Shown piece after piece: positions 53,926 to 62,897 of a stretch of DNA of 64,000 nt; the first letter of the stretch is position 1; every line of letters begins with the position of its first letter. The stretch spans positions 2,852,001-2,916,000 of the forward strand of contig NZ_CP049255.1 in assembly GCF_011047135.1 (NCBI RefSeq), in the 5' to 3' direction. Source of the stretch: Microbacterium endophyticum. Its GTDB lineage: Bacteria > Actinomycetota > Actinomycetes > Actinomycetales > Microbacteriaceae. Made by a program: the position numbers and the translations under genes. Under the pieces are notes generated by a model. The model did no database searches. It was not told where the DNA came from and saw only the letters and a program-made list of their open reading frames with translations.

Positions 53926-56919
53926 ATGTCGACGATCGATCGCTCCTCGGCGCGCACGGAACTTGCGCGTCGAGGATTCGGCGACGCCACCGGAGCCGAT
54001 GAACATCTCACCGAGCTAGAAGCGCTGTTGGAGATCAGCCGGAGCCAACTCCTCGCTGATGTCGCTGCGGCCGCAGACTCCGACGGCGCATTGGCCGCAA
54101 TTGCCCGTGTCGCGCGGCGCGATAGTGCGCCAGTGCGCTCGGTGTTCCGCACCGAACGTGGCCGCAGGTCGCTGTGGGCCGTGCTGGGTGCATCTGAGGG
54201 GTTCGCAGACTTTTACCTGCGGCATCCCGAAGAAATCATCGACCTCCGTGATGCCGGAGACGAACTTCCGTCAGCCGACGAGATGCGCGCATCGCTTCTC
54301 GAGTCAGTCGGATCTGTAGACGGGTTCGCGAGCAACCCCGAGGAAGACCTCTGGGTTGCTCTGCGCGTGCGTTATCGACGGCTTCTGGCACGAATCGCGG
54401 CGTATGACCTCACTCAGGGTGACGCAACCGAAATAGTGCCGCGAGTTTCTGCTGCGCTTGCAGATGCCGCGGGCGCAGCACTCGAAGCATCTCTGAGCGT
54501 CGCGCGTGAACGTCTCGCCTGTGGCGCCGCGGGTGCAGGTCTCTTTCCGCGGGAGCAAGTTGCTCAGACAACCTTTGCAATCATCGGCATGGGAAAGACC
54601 GGAGCACGCGAACTGAATTACGTCAGTGACGTTGATGTGATCTTCGTCGGCGGCACAGCGGATGAAGACATCTTGAGCGAAAGCCGCGCGATCGACATCT
54701 CGATTCGTCTTGCCGTCCAGACAATGCGTGGTATTTCCGGCGCTGAAATCGAACCGCCTCTGTGGGAGGTCGATGCGAACCTTCGGCCCGAAGGTAAGCA
54801 AGGCGCATTGGTGCGTACGCTCGATTCCCACCTTTCGTACTACGACAGATGGGCGAAGAGTTGGGAGTTCCAGGCGCTCCTCAAGGCGCGTCCGATCGCT
54901 GGTGACCTCGCCCTTGGCACGCAATACGTCGAGGGCGTGCTCCCTAAAGTCTGGACGAGCGCGGCTCGTGAGAACTTCGTTGAGAATGTTCAGCGCATGC
55001 GTGAGCGCGTTACAGACCACATCCCCAAAGAAGAAGTCGCGCTGCAGATAAAGCTGGGGCCCGGCGGAATCCGCGACATCGAGTTCACGGTGCAGTTGCT
55101 GCAGCTGGTGCACGGGCTCACCGACTCCAATATTCGGCAACAGGGCACACTCGAGGCGCTCGATGCTCTCGTAAGCGAGGGGTACATCGGCCGCGCCGAT
55201 GCTTCTGCGTTCGCGAAGGATTACCGCATTTTGCGCGTACTCGAACATCGGATGCAGCTGCGCCAGCTCCGGCGCACACACCTCATGCCTGACACACCCG
55301 AAGAGCAGAGAGTGCTTGCGCGTGCCAGCGGACTTGCACCGTCTGCATCCGCCGTGTGGTCGCTGTGGGAGTCAGTGAAACGTGAAGTGCGTGACATTCA
55401 CGTGCGATTGTTCTATCGGCCACTTCTTTCGGCTGTTGCCGCACTTCCCGAAGATGAGCGCGTCATCTCAACCGCTCAGGCTCATGACCGGTTGGCAGCG
55501 ATCGGCTTTCAAGACCCAACCGGCGCGCTTCGTCACATCGCAGCGTTGACGACCGGAATTAGTCGGAAAAAGACTATTCAGCGGCATCTGATGCCGATCA
55601 TGCTGAGGTGGTTTGCCGACGGCACCGACCCGGATTACGGTCTCTTGGCATTTCGTCGGCTGAGCGAGCGGCTGGGGGATACTCCCTGGTTTCTTCGCAT
55701 GCTCCGCGACTCGGCGGGTGCAGCTGAACGGTTGACCGCGGTGCTCTCCGGGTCCCGTTACATCGGCGAGCTCATGGAGTGGATCCCCGAGGCTGCAGCG
55801 TGGCTCGACTCTGATGCGCAGTTGCAGCCGAGAGGTGGCCCGGCCCTCCAAAACGAGGCGCGAGCCATTCAAACTCGCCACGCCAACATCGAAGATGCGA
55901 TGCGTTCGGTGAGAGCTCTGAGGCGCCGCGAGATGCTGCGTACCGCTATGGGGGCAGTGCTTGGCGTTGTGAGCGTTGAGGAGCTGGCTGCAGCGCTCAC
56001 AACGATCACCGAGGTCTCAATTCAGGCAACGCTGCGTGCAGTGCGCCGTGAGATCGTGCCGCCGGAAGACAACGCTCTGGATTTCTCCGTCATCGCGATG
56101 GGCCGCTTTGGTGGTCGTGAGCTCGGTTTCGGTTCTGATGCCGACGTCATGTACGTGTATCGAGCGAATGGTGTTGACCCACAGCGCGCACAGTCCCTGT
56201 CGATCAAATTGGTGACAGCGCTTCGGCAGTACTCCGAGGACCACCGCCTTCCGCTTGATCTGGATGCGGACCTGCGCCCAGAAGGAAAGACCGGACCTCT
56301 CGTTCGCTCTCTCGATTCCTATCGCGAGTACTACGCGCGGTGGTCGCTGTCGTGGGAGGCGCAAGCGTTGCTCCGCGCCCGTGGCGTTGCCGGAAGTGTG
56401 AAGCTCATCAACGCTTTCATCGAGGTGGCCGACGAAGTGCGCTACCCCGCAAAGGTTGATCTTCAAGGCATTCGCGAGATCAAGCGCATCAAGGCGCGTG
56501 TTGAGAATGAACGGCTTCCGCAAGGAATCGACCCGGTTCGTCATCTGAAGCTCGGACCGGGTGGGTTGAGCGACGTCGAGTGGCTCGTGCAGATCTTGCA
56601 GCTGCAGCACGCGCACACAGTCCTGGGGATGCGTACAACATCCACCATTTTGGCGCTCGAAGAAGCTGTTCGCGCTGGTCACATCACCGAGACTGCGGCT
56701 GCGCGACTGCGCGCGGCATGGCGCCTGGCATCCCGGCTCCGTTCGGCCAACACACTGCTGTCTGGCCAAACGAGCGACGTGCTGCCGCCCGACCGTCAGC
56801 GTCTCGCGGGCATAGGCCGCCTGCTGGAGCCCATGCGCACGGCAACCCAGGTCGAAGAGACGTGGATGGGAACGGCGCGACGTTCTCGTCGCACCTTCGA
56901 GAAGCTCTTTTACGGTTGA
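53926..56919 (+). CDS. glnE: glutamine synthetase adenylyltransferase/deadenylase
   Basis: This 997-residue bifunctional enzyme adds or removes AMP on glutamine synthetase according to nitrogen status. Two nucleotidyltransferase domains are seen: ELNYVSDVDVIFVGG in the N-terminal (deadenylylating) half and GRFGGRELGFGSDADVMYVY in the C-terminal (adenylylating) half. Start at ATG 53926; the long upstream frame is inside glnA2. Confidence 0.95.
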   Translation: MSTIDRSSARTELARRGFGDATGADEHLTELEALLEISRSQLLADVAAAADSDGALAAIARVARRDSAPVRSVFRTERGRRSLWAVLGASEGFADFYLRHPEEIIDLRDAGDELPSADEMRASLLESVGSVDGFASNPEEDLWVALRVRYRRLLARIAAYDLTQGDATEIVPRVSAALADAAGAALEASLSVARERLACGAAGAGLFPREQVAQTTFAIIGMGKTGARELNYVSDVDVIFVGGTADEDILSESRAIDISIRLAVQTMRGISGAEIEPPLWEVDANLRPEGKQGALVRTLDSHLSYYDRWAKSWEFQALLKARPIAGDLALGTQYVEGVLPKVWTSAARENFVENVQRMRERVTDHIPKEEVALQIKLGPGGIRDIEFTVQLLQLVHGLTDSNIRQQGTLEALDALVSEGYIGRADASAFAKDYRILRVLEHRMQLRQLRRTHLMPDTPEEQRVLARASGLAPSASAVWSLWESVKREVRDIHVRLFYRPLLSAVAALPEDERVISTAQAHDRLAAIGFQDPTGALRHIAALTTGISRKKTIQRHLMPIMLRWFADGTDPDYGLLAFRRLSERLGDTPWFLRMLRDSAGAAERLTAVLSGSRYIGELMEWIPEAAAWLDSDAQLQPRGGPALQNEARAIQTRHANIEDAMRSVRALRRREMLRTAMGAVLGVVSVEELAAALTTITEVSIQATLRAVRREIVPPEDNALDFSVIAMGRFGGRELGFGSDADVMYVYRANGVDPQRAQSLSIKLVTALRQYSEDHRLPLDLDADLRPEGKTGPLVRSLDSYREYYARWSLSWEAQALLRARGVAGSVKLINAFIEVADEVRYPAKVDLQGIREIKRIKARVENERLPQGIDPVRHLKLGPGGLSDVEWLVQILQLQHAHTVLGMRTTSTILALEEAVRAGHITETAAARLRAAWRLASRLRSANTLLSGQTSDVLPPDRQRLAGIGRLLEPMRTATQVEETWMGTARRSRRTFEKLFYG

Positions 56920-56928
56920 TCAAGACAC

Positions 56929-56970
56929 AGTAAAACGCCCCCACGCACTGATGCGTGGGGGCGTTTTACT
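56929..56970. terminator. bidirectional terminator between glnE and glnA
   Basis: A perfect 19-bp inverted repeat (56929-56947 with 56952-56970) with a 4-base loop ends in TTTTACT on the plus strand and has the mirror A-run. It lies between convergent glnE and glnA. Confidence 0.9.
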
Positions 56971-56981
56971 ATGCGATGTCG

Positions 56982-58406
56982 TTAGACGCCGAAGTACAGC
57001 TCGTACTCGAACGGGTGCGGACGCGCAGCCAGGGGCTTGATCTCGTTCTCGATCTTGTAGTCGATCCAGGTCTCGATCAGTTCCTTGGTGAAGACCCCAC
57101 CGGCGAGCAGGAACTCGTGGTCCTCGGCGAGAGCGTCGAGCGAGTCCTGAAGCGAGTTCGGAACCTGAGGAATGTTCTTCGCTTCCTCGGGGGGCAGCTC
57201 GTAGAGGTCCTTGTCGACGGGCTCGTGGGGCTCGATGCGGTTCTTGATTCCATCAAGGCCGGCCATGAGCTGTGCCGCGAACGCGAGGTACGGGTTACCC
57301 GAAGCATCCGGTGCGCGGAACTCGATGCGCTTGGCCTTGGGGTTCGTGCCTGTGATCGGGATGCGGATAGCCGCCGAGCGGTTACCGGCCGAGTAGACCA
57401 GGTTCACGGGAGCTTCGTAGCCCTTAACGAGGCGGTGGTAGCTGTTGAGCGTCGGGTTCGTGAACGCGAGAACAGCAGCGGCGTGCTTCAGGAGCCCACC
57501 GATGTACCAACGAGCAACATCGGAGAGTCCGCCGTAGCCCTTTTCGTCGTAGAAGAGCGGCTCAGAGCCGTTCCAGAGCGACTGGTGGGTGTGCATGCCG
57601 GAGCCGTTGTCGCCGAAGAGCGGCTTGGGCATGAAGGTCGCAACCTTGCCCCACTCTTCAGCCGTGTTCTTAACGATGTACTTGAACTTCAAGATGTCGT
57701 CAGCAGCGTGCACCATGGTGTCGAAGCGGTAGTTGATCTCCTGCTGACCGCCGGTGCCCACCTCGTGGTGTGCGCGCTCGAGCTGGAGTCCGGCCTCGAT
57801 CAGCCTGAGGCTGATGTCATCGCGAAGGTCTGCCGTCTTGTCGACGGGAGCGACCGGGAAGTAGCCACCCTTGTAAGGGGTCTTGTTGGCGAGGTTTCCG
57901 CCTTCTTCTTCACGGCCGGTGTTCCAAGCGCCTTCCTCGGAGTCAACCGAGTAGAAGCTCGCGTTCTGAGTGACGCCGTAACGTACGTCATCAAAGATGT
58001 AGAACTCAGCTTCGGGAGCGAAGAACGCGGTGTCGGCGATACCCGTGGAGGCGAGATACTTCTCAGCCTTCTTGGCAACCTGACGGGGGTCCTTGCCGTA
58101 GATCTCACCCGTGCGCGGGTTGTAGATGTCGAAGATCATGATGAGCGTCTTCGCTTCACGGAACTGATCGAGGTACGCCGTCGAAACGTCGGGGATCAGC
58201 TGCATGTCTGATTCGTGGATGTTTGCGAAACCACGAATCGAAGAGCCGTCGAAGAGCTGACCAACCGTGAAGAACTCTTCGTCAACGGTTGAGGCGGGAA
58301 TGTTGAAATGCTGCTGCACACCAGGAAGATCCGTAAAACGGATGTCGAGGAACTGAACGTCCTCGTCCTTGATGAACTTCAGTACCTCGGATGAATCTTT
58401 GAACAT
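56982..58406 (-). CDS. glnA: glutamine synthetase type I (adenylylated GlnA)
   Basis: This 474-residue enzyme is the main glutamine synthetase of actinobacteria and the substrate of the neighbouring GlnE. The adenylylated Tyr is expected in [15 protein letters not shown]. The active-site motifs [10 protein letters not shown] and [10 protein letters not shown] are present. A GlnR-type operator lies 72-109 bases upstream of its ATG. Confidence 0.95.
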   Translation of the reverse strand: MFKDSSEVLKFIKDEDVQFLDIRFTDLPGVQQHFNIPASTVDEEFFTVGQLFDGSSIRGFANIHESDMQLIPDVSTAYLDQFREAKTLIMIFDIYNPRTGEIYGKDPRQVAKKAEKYLASTGIADTAFFAPEAEFYIFDDVRYGVTQNASFYSVDSEEGAWNTGREEEGGNLANKTPYKGGYFPVAPVDKTADLRDDISLRLIEAGLQLERAHHEVGTGGQQEINYRFDTMVHAADDILKFKYIVKNTAEEWGKVATFMPKPLFGDNGSGMHTHQSLWNGSEPLFYDEKGYGGLSDVARWYIGGLLKHAAAVLAFTNPTLNSYHRLVKGYEAPVNLVYSAGNRSAAIRIPITGTNPKAKRIEFRAPDASGNPYLAFAAQLMAGLDGIKNRIEPHEPVDKDLYELPPEEAKNIPQVPNSLQDSLDALAEDHEFLLAGGVFTKELIETWIDYKIENEIKPLAARPHPFEYELYFGV

Positions 58407-58477
58407 TAAGGCTCCAGAGATAGGGCATCGGGAACGGCCGCGTGAAAAGCGAACTTCTCTAACGTTATCGGTGAGCC

Positions 58478-58515
58478 GTTGCTCTCCAGTATCTCTAATG
58501 TTTCGGGCATGTTAC
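58478..58515 (-). promoter_or_regulatory. GlnR-type operator upstream of glnA
   Basis: Read on the minus strand the sequence is GTAAC-6-GAAAC-6-GATAC-6-GCAAC. The first pair matches the gTnAC-n6-GaAAC consensus fully; the second pair matches at four of five bases in each half. All three gaps are exactly 6 bases. This a1-b1-a2-b2 layout is that of GlnR sites in Streptomyces and mycobacteria. Confidence 0.65.
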
Positions 58516-58536
58516 AGGTCGCCCGATTAGGCTTAT

Positions 58537-58974
58537 GTGGTGCCTCAGACCCCCGCAGAATCCACGTATCCCGGCGAACGATTGGGCCTCCCGCCTCACG
58601 GAAGAAGGAGCGTCGGGCGTGTCGGGCGGAGAATAGCTGCCCTCGTTATCGATTGGGCCACCGCGACCATCCTTGCGACGGCATTTCTCGGGTACAGCAT
58701 GTACGCGCTCCCCTCGGAAGCCGGCCTCACTCAGTTCGCGCCGCTCGTGGTGTTCGTGATCGTGCAGATCCTGTTCATTCCGACGATCGGTGGCAGCCCA
58801 GGACACCGCCTGGTGGGCTTACGCGTCGTTAACGCACGGGGTGGATGGATCGGGTTGTGGCGCCCGATCGTGCGCTCGCTTTTGCTCATACTGATCATCC
58901 CCGCTGTTATTTGGGATGCCGATCAACGGGGGCTCCACGACAAGATCGCGGGGACCGTCGTGCTGCGCTGGTGA
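58537..58974 (+). CDS. RDD-family membrane protein
   Basis: This 145-residue protein has two or three transmembrane helices and the RDD pattern: VGRRIAALVIDWATATILA with R and D, then GLHDKIAGTVVL. Function unknown; some RDD proteins are ion exchangers. GTG 58537 has a -10-like TAGGCT a few bases upstream, suggesting a leaderless message. Divergent from glnA. Confidence 0.85.
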   Translation: MVPQTPAESTYPGERLGLPPHGRRSVGRVGRRIAALVIDWATATILATAFLGYSMYALPSEAGLTQFAPLVVFVIVQILFIPTIGGSPGHRLVGLRVVNARGGWIGLWRPIVRSLLLILIIPAVIWDADQRGLHDKIAGTVVLRW

Positions 58975-58984
58975 AAAACCAGCG

Positions 58985-59695
58985 TTAGCGTGGTCGTGGA
59001 GCGCGTGCCCTTGACGGGTCGATACCCTTCGGTATCGGCAACGAAGCCACAGACTGCGACACGGAATCAATGCGCTTGATGACGGCGCTCATCGTCGAAC
59101 GATCGATTTTCGTCGGAAGAGCTTTTACTGTCTTTGCGAGCTTCGCGATGGGCACCTCGTCGTCGGCGTGACCGACGTATATGACCGTCACAGGAACACC
59201 CGATGCAACACGCTTCACTTTGGAGCGTTCCTCATTGATCAAGCGTGTGAGTCGACCGCGGGCGCCTTCGCCCACGATCACGACGCCTCCGCGCCCTACA
59301 GCGCGATAGACCGCCTCTTGCGTTTTGGGGTTGATCCCCACAGGCATATCGTTGCCACGCCACTTGCGTCCAAGAGAAGTTGACAGCACCTGTCCAGCGG
59401 CTCCGGGCATCCCGTCGATACGTCGATACATAGCGCGGGTCGACAGGCGCGTCATCGTGATCATCGAGCCGAGTACACCAGCGAGAAGGCCTGTGATACC
59501 CCAGAGAACGACGCTCCAGATAGCGAAAGGCGGCAGCAAAAAACCCACCGCAACTCCCAGCGCCACACCCACGATGAGAATGCATATCAGCACTGTCGGA
59601 AGCCATGAATAGGCCTCGCGAGTGAACTTGTAAAGGGTCTTCAACTGCGAGAAGAATCCGGGACGCTTCTCTGGTGCGGTACTACGAGCTGCCAT
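58985..59695 (-). CDS. DUF4191 membrane protein
   Basis: This 236-residue protein has two N-terminal helices (VLICILIVGVALGVAVGFLL and ITGLLAGVLGSMIT) and a C-terminal domain with PVTVIYVGHADDEVPIAKLA. This is the actinobacterial DUF4191 family, often near sucB/lipoate genes; role unknown. The start at ATG 59695 is the family start; the longer frame lacks conserved sequence. Confidence 0.85.
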   Translation of the reverse strand: MAARSTAPEKRPGFFSQLKTLYKFTREAYSWLPTVLICILIVGVALGVAVGFLLPPFAIWSVVLWGITGLLAGVLGSMITMTRLSTRAMYRRIDGMPGAAGQVLSTSLGRKWRGNDMPVGINPKTQEAVYRAVGRGGVVIVGEGARGRLTRLINEERSKVKRVASGVPVTVIYVGHADDEVPIAKLAKTVKALPTKIDRSTMSAVIKRIDSVSQSVASLPIPKGIDPSRARAPRPR

Positions 59696-59820
59696 AGCCA
59701 ATAGCCTACCTTTTCGACCGTGCACGCACCGTCCCCTCCTCAGTATCCGGCAGCGCGCAAGCGTCCACGATTCACGAGCTCGCGGTCTCGTTGTCGCGGC
59801 GAGCATCCACACTCGTGTGC

Positions 59821-61116
59821 ATGTCTCTTGCTTCACCGGAAGATGTGACCGAACGTCTCATGCGTTCGCACACCCGCCTTCGCCACGTTGAGCAGCCCGA
59901 ATACCCGTGGCCGGCGATTCTCGCACGCGCAGATGACGGGGTCGACCTGCTGCTCGTAGATGTCGGCGCTTTCGCTCTCGATTGGTCATGGACTGCGTCA
60001 ACAACTGGGCATATCGTGACCCCTCTTGACGTTCTGCGTTCTCACTCGGGCCAACTCGTGGCGCTTCCGGTATGTACCGAGACGCTGTCGTCATTCCTCG
60101 AACGTCGCCGCCGCTCAGTCACATCGCTGAGCGCGGGGGAGGGCGTCACGATTCTGGTCAGCGTTCTTCGCGGCACGCTCGAATCATTGAAAGTCGGCGG
60201 GATCGATGCCACAGGCGTGTGGTGGCTAACGGACACCGGGCGCCCGGCAGTAGTTCCCGGTGGCGCGCGGCGCCTCCTCGATATTGCAGCAGAGCTTGTG
60301 ACGCTCACTTCCGAGATCACGGCTGATCGTGCGCTCGTTACTGAGTCGAACGATTTCACTCGTGTGCTGTGCGGCCACGAGGTTCTTGAAGCGCATGCGG
60401 ACGAGCTCGAGACAGCGCTGTTTGCTCGGGCTGCGGCGCAACCGCTCGCTACCGCGGGGATGCGCGCAGTGGCGACATTTGACGCTCAGGGTTTAGACGT
60501 TGGCGTTCGAGAAACCGAAAACGCGGGCCGCACATCCCTCTCTTCGTGGGCCGCCACTTTAACTCCGCACATCGACTCTGGAGTGCGCGATCTTTTCGAA
60601 TCGGTGCTTACTCAATTGCGACTGCGTCGAACGCAACGACGGCAGGAGGTAAAGCCGCCACGTCGCCGAAACGTTTGGATCTGGGCAGTCGGTCTCGCCG
60701 TGGCACTACTCGCCGCGGGTTTGGCCTGGCCTACGGATGCGGATCCGCACGAGTCACCTGCCGTCGAGACGGCATCGGCGGCCACGCCCGCACAGTCGCA
60801 GAGCCCAATGCCTGCACGAGATGAAGATCCCGTGGCAGCTCTCGGCGCACTGCTCACTGCTCGAAACCAGTGTCGGCAAGACGACGGCGGATGCCTCGAC
60901 GAACTAATGCTCGACCCATCAACCCCGATACCGGAAGGTGCCATCGATCTACCTCGCGACGAGATCGAGTTGATGCTGATCGACGATTACGGAGGTGCAG
61001 CTTCAGTGGGAATTCGCCCACGAGGGGAGCAGACGAATAGCCAAATCGCCGTTGTTGTGCAGACAGAAAAAACATGGGTGCTGCGCGAGGTTTTCACCGT
61101 CGCACAGCACCCATGA
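59821..61116 (+). CDS. unrecognised protein with one C-terminal-side membrane helix
   Basis: This 431-residue protein has a soluble domain to about residue 275, then an RRRNVWIWAVGLAVALLAAG membrane helix. An exported part rich in Thr/Ala/Pro and a small domain follow. The layout suggests a cytosolic sensor linked to an extracytoplasmic domain, but no family is recognised. Its 3' end contains the terminator of the convergent sucB gene. Confidence 0.68.
   Translation: MSLASPEDVTERLMRSHTRLRHVEQPEYPWPAILARADDGVDLLLVDVGAFALDWSWTASTTGHIVTPLDVLRSHSGQLVALPVCTETLSSFLERRRRSVTSLSAGEGVTILVSVLRGTLESLKVGGIDATGVWWLTDTGRPAVVPGGARRLLDIAAELVTLTSEITADRALVTESNDFTRVLCGHEVLEAHADELETALFARAAAQPLATAGMRAVATFDAQGLDVGVRETENAGRTSLSSWAATLTPHIDSGVRDLFESVLTQLRLRRTQRRQEVKPPRRRNVWIWAVGLAVALLAAGLAWPTDADPHESPAVETASAATPAQSQSPMPARDEDPVAALGALLTARNQCRQDDGGCLDELMLDPSTPIPEGAIDLPRDEIELMLIDDYGGAASVGIRPRGEQTNSQIAVVVQTEKTWVLREVFTVAQHP
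61067..61115 (-). terminator. sucB terminator inside the convergent gene
   Basis: On the minus strand CATGGGTGCTG and CAGCACCCATG pair around 21 bases and are followed by TTTTTT. The hairpin starts 14 bases after the sucB stop and lies within the last codons of the 59821 gene. Confidence 0.75.
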
Positions 61117-61128
61117 GATGCGTTGAAA

Positions 61129-62835
61129 TCAGGCGCCGAGCTGAGCCTCGAACTGCGCCGCTTCCAGCCGGACCTTCATCGCGGAGAGGAAGCGAGCGGC
61201 ATCCGCACCGTCGACGATGCGGTGATCGTACGAGAGTGCCAGGAATACGTAGGAACGCACCGAAATCGCATCGCGACCATCGACTGTCACGACACCGGGG
61301 CGTTTGACGACAGCACCGGTGCCGAGAATCGCCGACTGTGGCAAAAACACGACGGGCGTGTCGAAGAGCGCGCCGCGCGAACCAGTGTTCGTGAGCGTGA
61401 ACGTGCCGCCCGCGAGCTCATCAGGCTTCAGCTTGTTGTTTCGCGTGCGCGCAGCGAGGTCGCCGATCTCGTGAGCGATCTCGGCGATGTTCTTGTCACC
61501 GGCGTCACGCAATACGGGAGTAAGCAACCCGCGTTCAGTGTCGACGGCGATCGAGAGATTCTCGCTGGCCGGGTAAACGATCTTGTCACCGTCTACCGTC
61601 GCGTTCACAACGGGGAACGCCTTGAGCGCTTCAGCAGCAGCAAGGGCGAAGAACGGGAGAAACGACAGCTTGTCGCCCGTCTTCTCCAAGAACTCAGCCT
61701 TGACCTTGTCGCGATAGCCAGAGAGCTTGGTGACATCGACTTCGACGACAGTGGTCAACTGCGCGGTTGCCTGCATCGACGCGACAGCTCGCTCTGCCAG
61801 AACTTTACGCAGACGCGACATGGGCTGCGTGGTACCGCGAAGCGGTGAAACCTCGACGGGCGCGGCGGCAGCGGGAGCGGCTGGAGCCGGTGCTGCGGCC
61901 GTAGCAGCAGGAGTCTTCGCTGCCTCAGCGGCCTTGAGAACATCTTCTTTACGAATCCGCCCTCCGACTCCGCTTCCCGTGATCGACGCTAGGTCGACAC
62001 CCTGCTGCGAAGCGAGCCGACGAACAAGCGGTGTCACGTATGTGACTCCATCGTCAGATGCATCTGTGGCGGCAGGCGAGGTGTCTGCGGGAGCTTTTTC
62101 GGCCATCGCAGGCGCTGCCTCCTCCGTCGGAGCCTCTGCTTCTTCAACTTCAACGGGCTTCTCCGTCGAGGGCGCTTCGGGTGCGGTTTCGGCAGCCGGT
62201 GCCGCAGGCTCGGCAGGGGCTGCGGGAGCCGCGCCGTCGCCAATACGTGCAAGCACACTGCCAACTTCGATGGTCTCGTCTTCTTGAACGAGGATCTCTT
62301 GGAGTGTGCCGCTGAAAGGAGAAGGAATCTCGGTGTCGACCTTGTCGGTTGAAATCTCGAGAAGTGCTTCGTCGGTTTCGACGGGATCGCCGACCTGCTT
62401 GAGCCAGCGGGTGACAGTACCCTCAGTGACGCTTTCTCCGAGCTCGGGGAGGATGACGTCTTTTCCGCCGCTCGCAGCCGGTGCCGATGGTGTTTCCACA
62501 GGTGCAGTTTTTTCTTCCGCAACTTGTTCGGCCGGGGCAGACTCTTCTGCAGCGGGTTCCTCCTGCGCAGGTGCAGGGGACTCTTGCGGCGCGGAAGACC
62601 CATCTCCGATCTTCGCCAAAACGGCGCCGACCTCGATCGTCTCGTCTTCCTCTACGAGAATTTCTTCGATTACGCCGCTGACGGGCGAAGGAATTTCGGT
62701 GTCGACCTTGTCGGTCGAGATCTCGAGAAGACCTTCGTCTTCCTGGACGGTGTCGCCGACCTTTTTGAGCCAGCGGGTCACCGTACCCTCGGTGACGCTC
62801 TCGCCGAGCGCGGGGAGGACCACGGAAGTGCTCAT
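61129..62835 (-). CDS. sucB: dihydrolipoamide acyltransferase (E2; sucB-type), two lipoyl domains
   Basis: This 568-residue E2 core enzyme has two N-terminal lipoyl domains, each with the lipoylated Lys in ISTDKVDTEIPSP. Ala/Pro/Glu-rich linkers follow, then a peripheral-subunit-binding domain (VTPLVRRLASQQGVDLASITGSG) and the catalytic domain with SYDHRIVDGADAARFL. Actinobacteria use such an E2 for pyruvate and 2-oxoglutarate complexes together. The lipoamide dehydrogenase gene is just upstream. Confidence 0.93.
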   Translation of the reverse strand: MSTSVVLPALGESVTEGTVTRWLKKVGDTVQEDEGLLEISTDKVDTEIPSPVSGVIEEILVEEDETIEVGAVLAKIGDGSSAPQESPAPAQEEPAAEESAPAEQVAEEKTAPVETPSAPAASGGKDVILPELGESVTEGTVTRWLKQVGDPVETDEALLEISTDKVDTEIPSPFSGTLQEILVQEDETIEVGSVLARIGDGAAPAAPAEPAAPAAETAPEAPSTEKPVEVEEAEAPTEEAAPAMAEKAPADTSPAATDASDDGVTYVTPLVRRLASQQGVDLASITGSGVGGRIRKEDVLKAAEAAKTPAATAAAPAPAAPAAAAPVEVSPLRGTTQPMSRLRKVLAERAVASMQATAQLTTVVEVDVTKLSGYRDKVKAEFLEKTGDKLSFLPFFALAAAEALKAFPVVNATVDGDKIVYPASENLSIAVDTERGLLTPVLRDAGDKNIAEIAHEIGDLAARTRNNKLKPDELAGGTFTLTNTGSRGALFDTPVVFLPQSAILGTGAVVKRPGVVTVDGRDAISVRSYVFLALSYDHRIVDGADAARFLSAMKVRLEAAQFEAQLGA

Positions 62836-62897
62836 GAGCTTGTCTCCTTCAATGTGAAACTTTCGTTCTAGCTTAGTGATGACTGCACCCGGCCATG

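Noticed and set aside
56955..58211. 418-codon open frame on the plus strand across glnA
   Set aside because: It is antisense to a complete, highly conserved glnA and has no domain; it is a by-product of high GC3 codon use.
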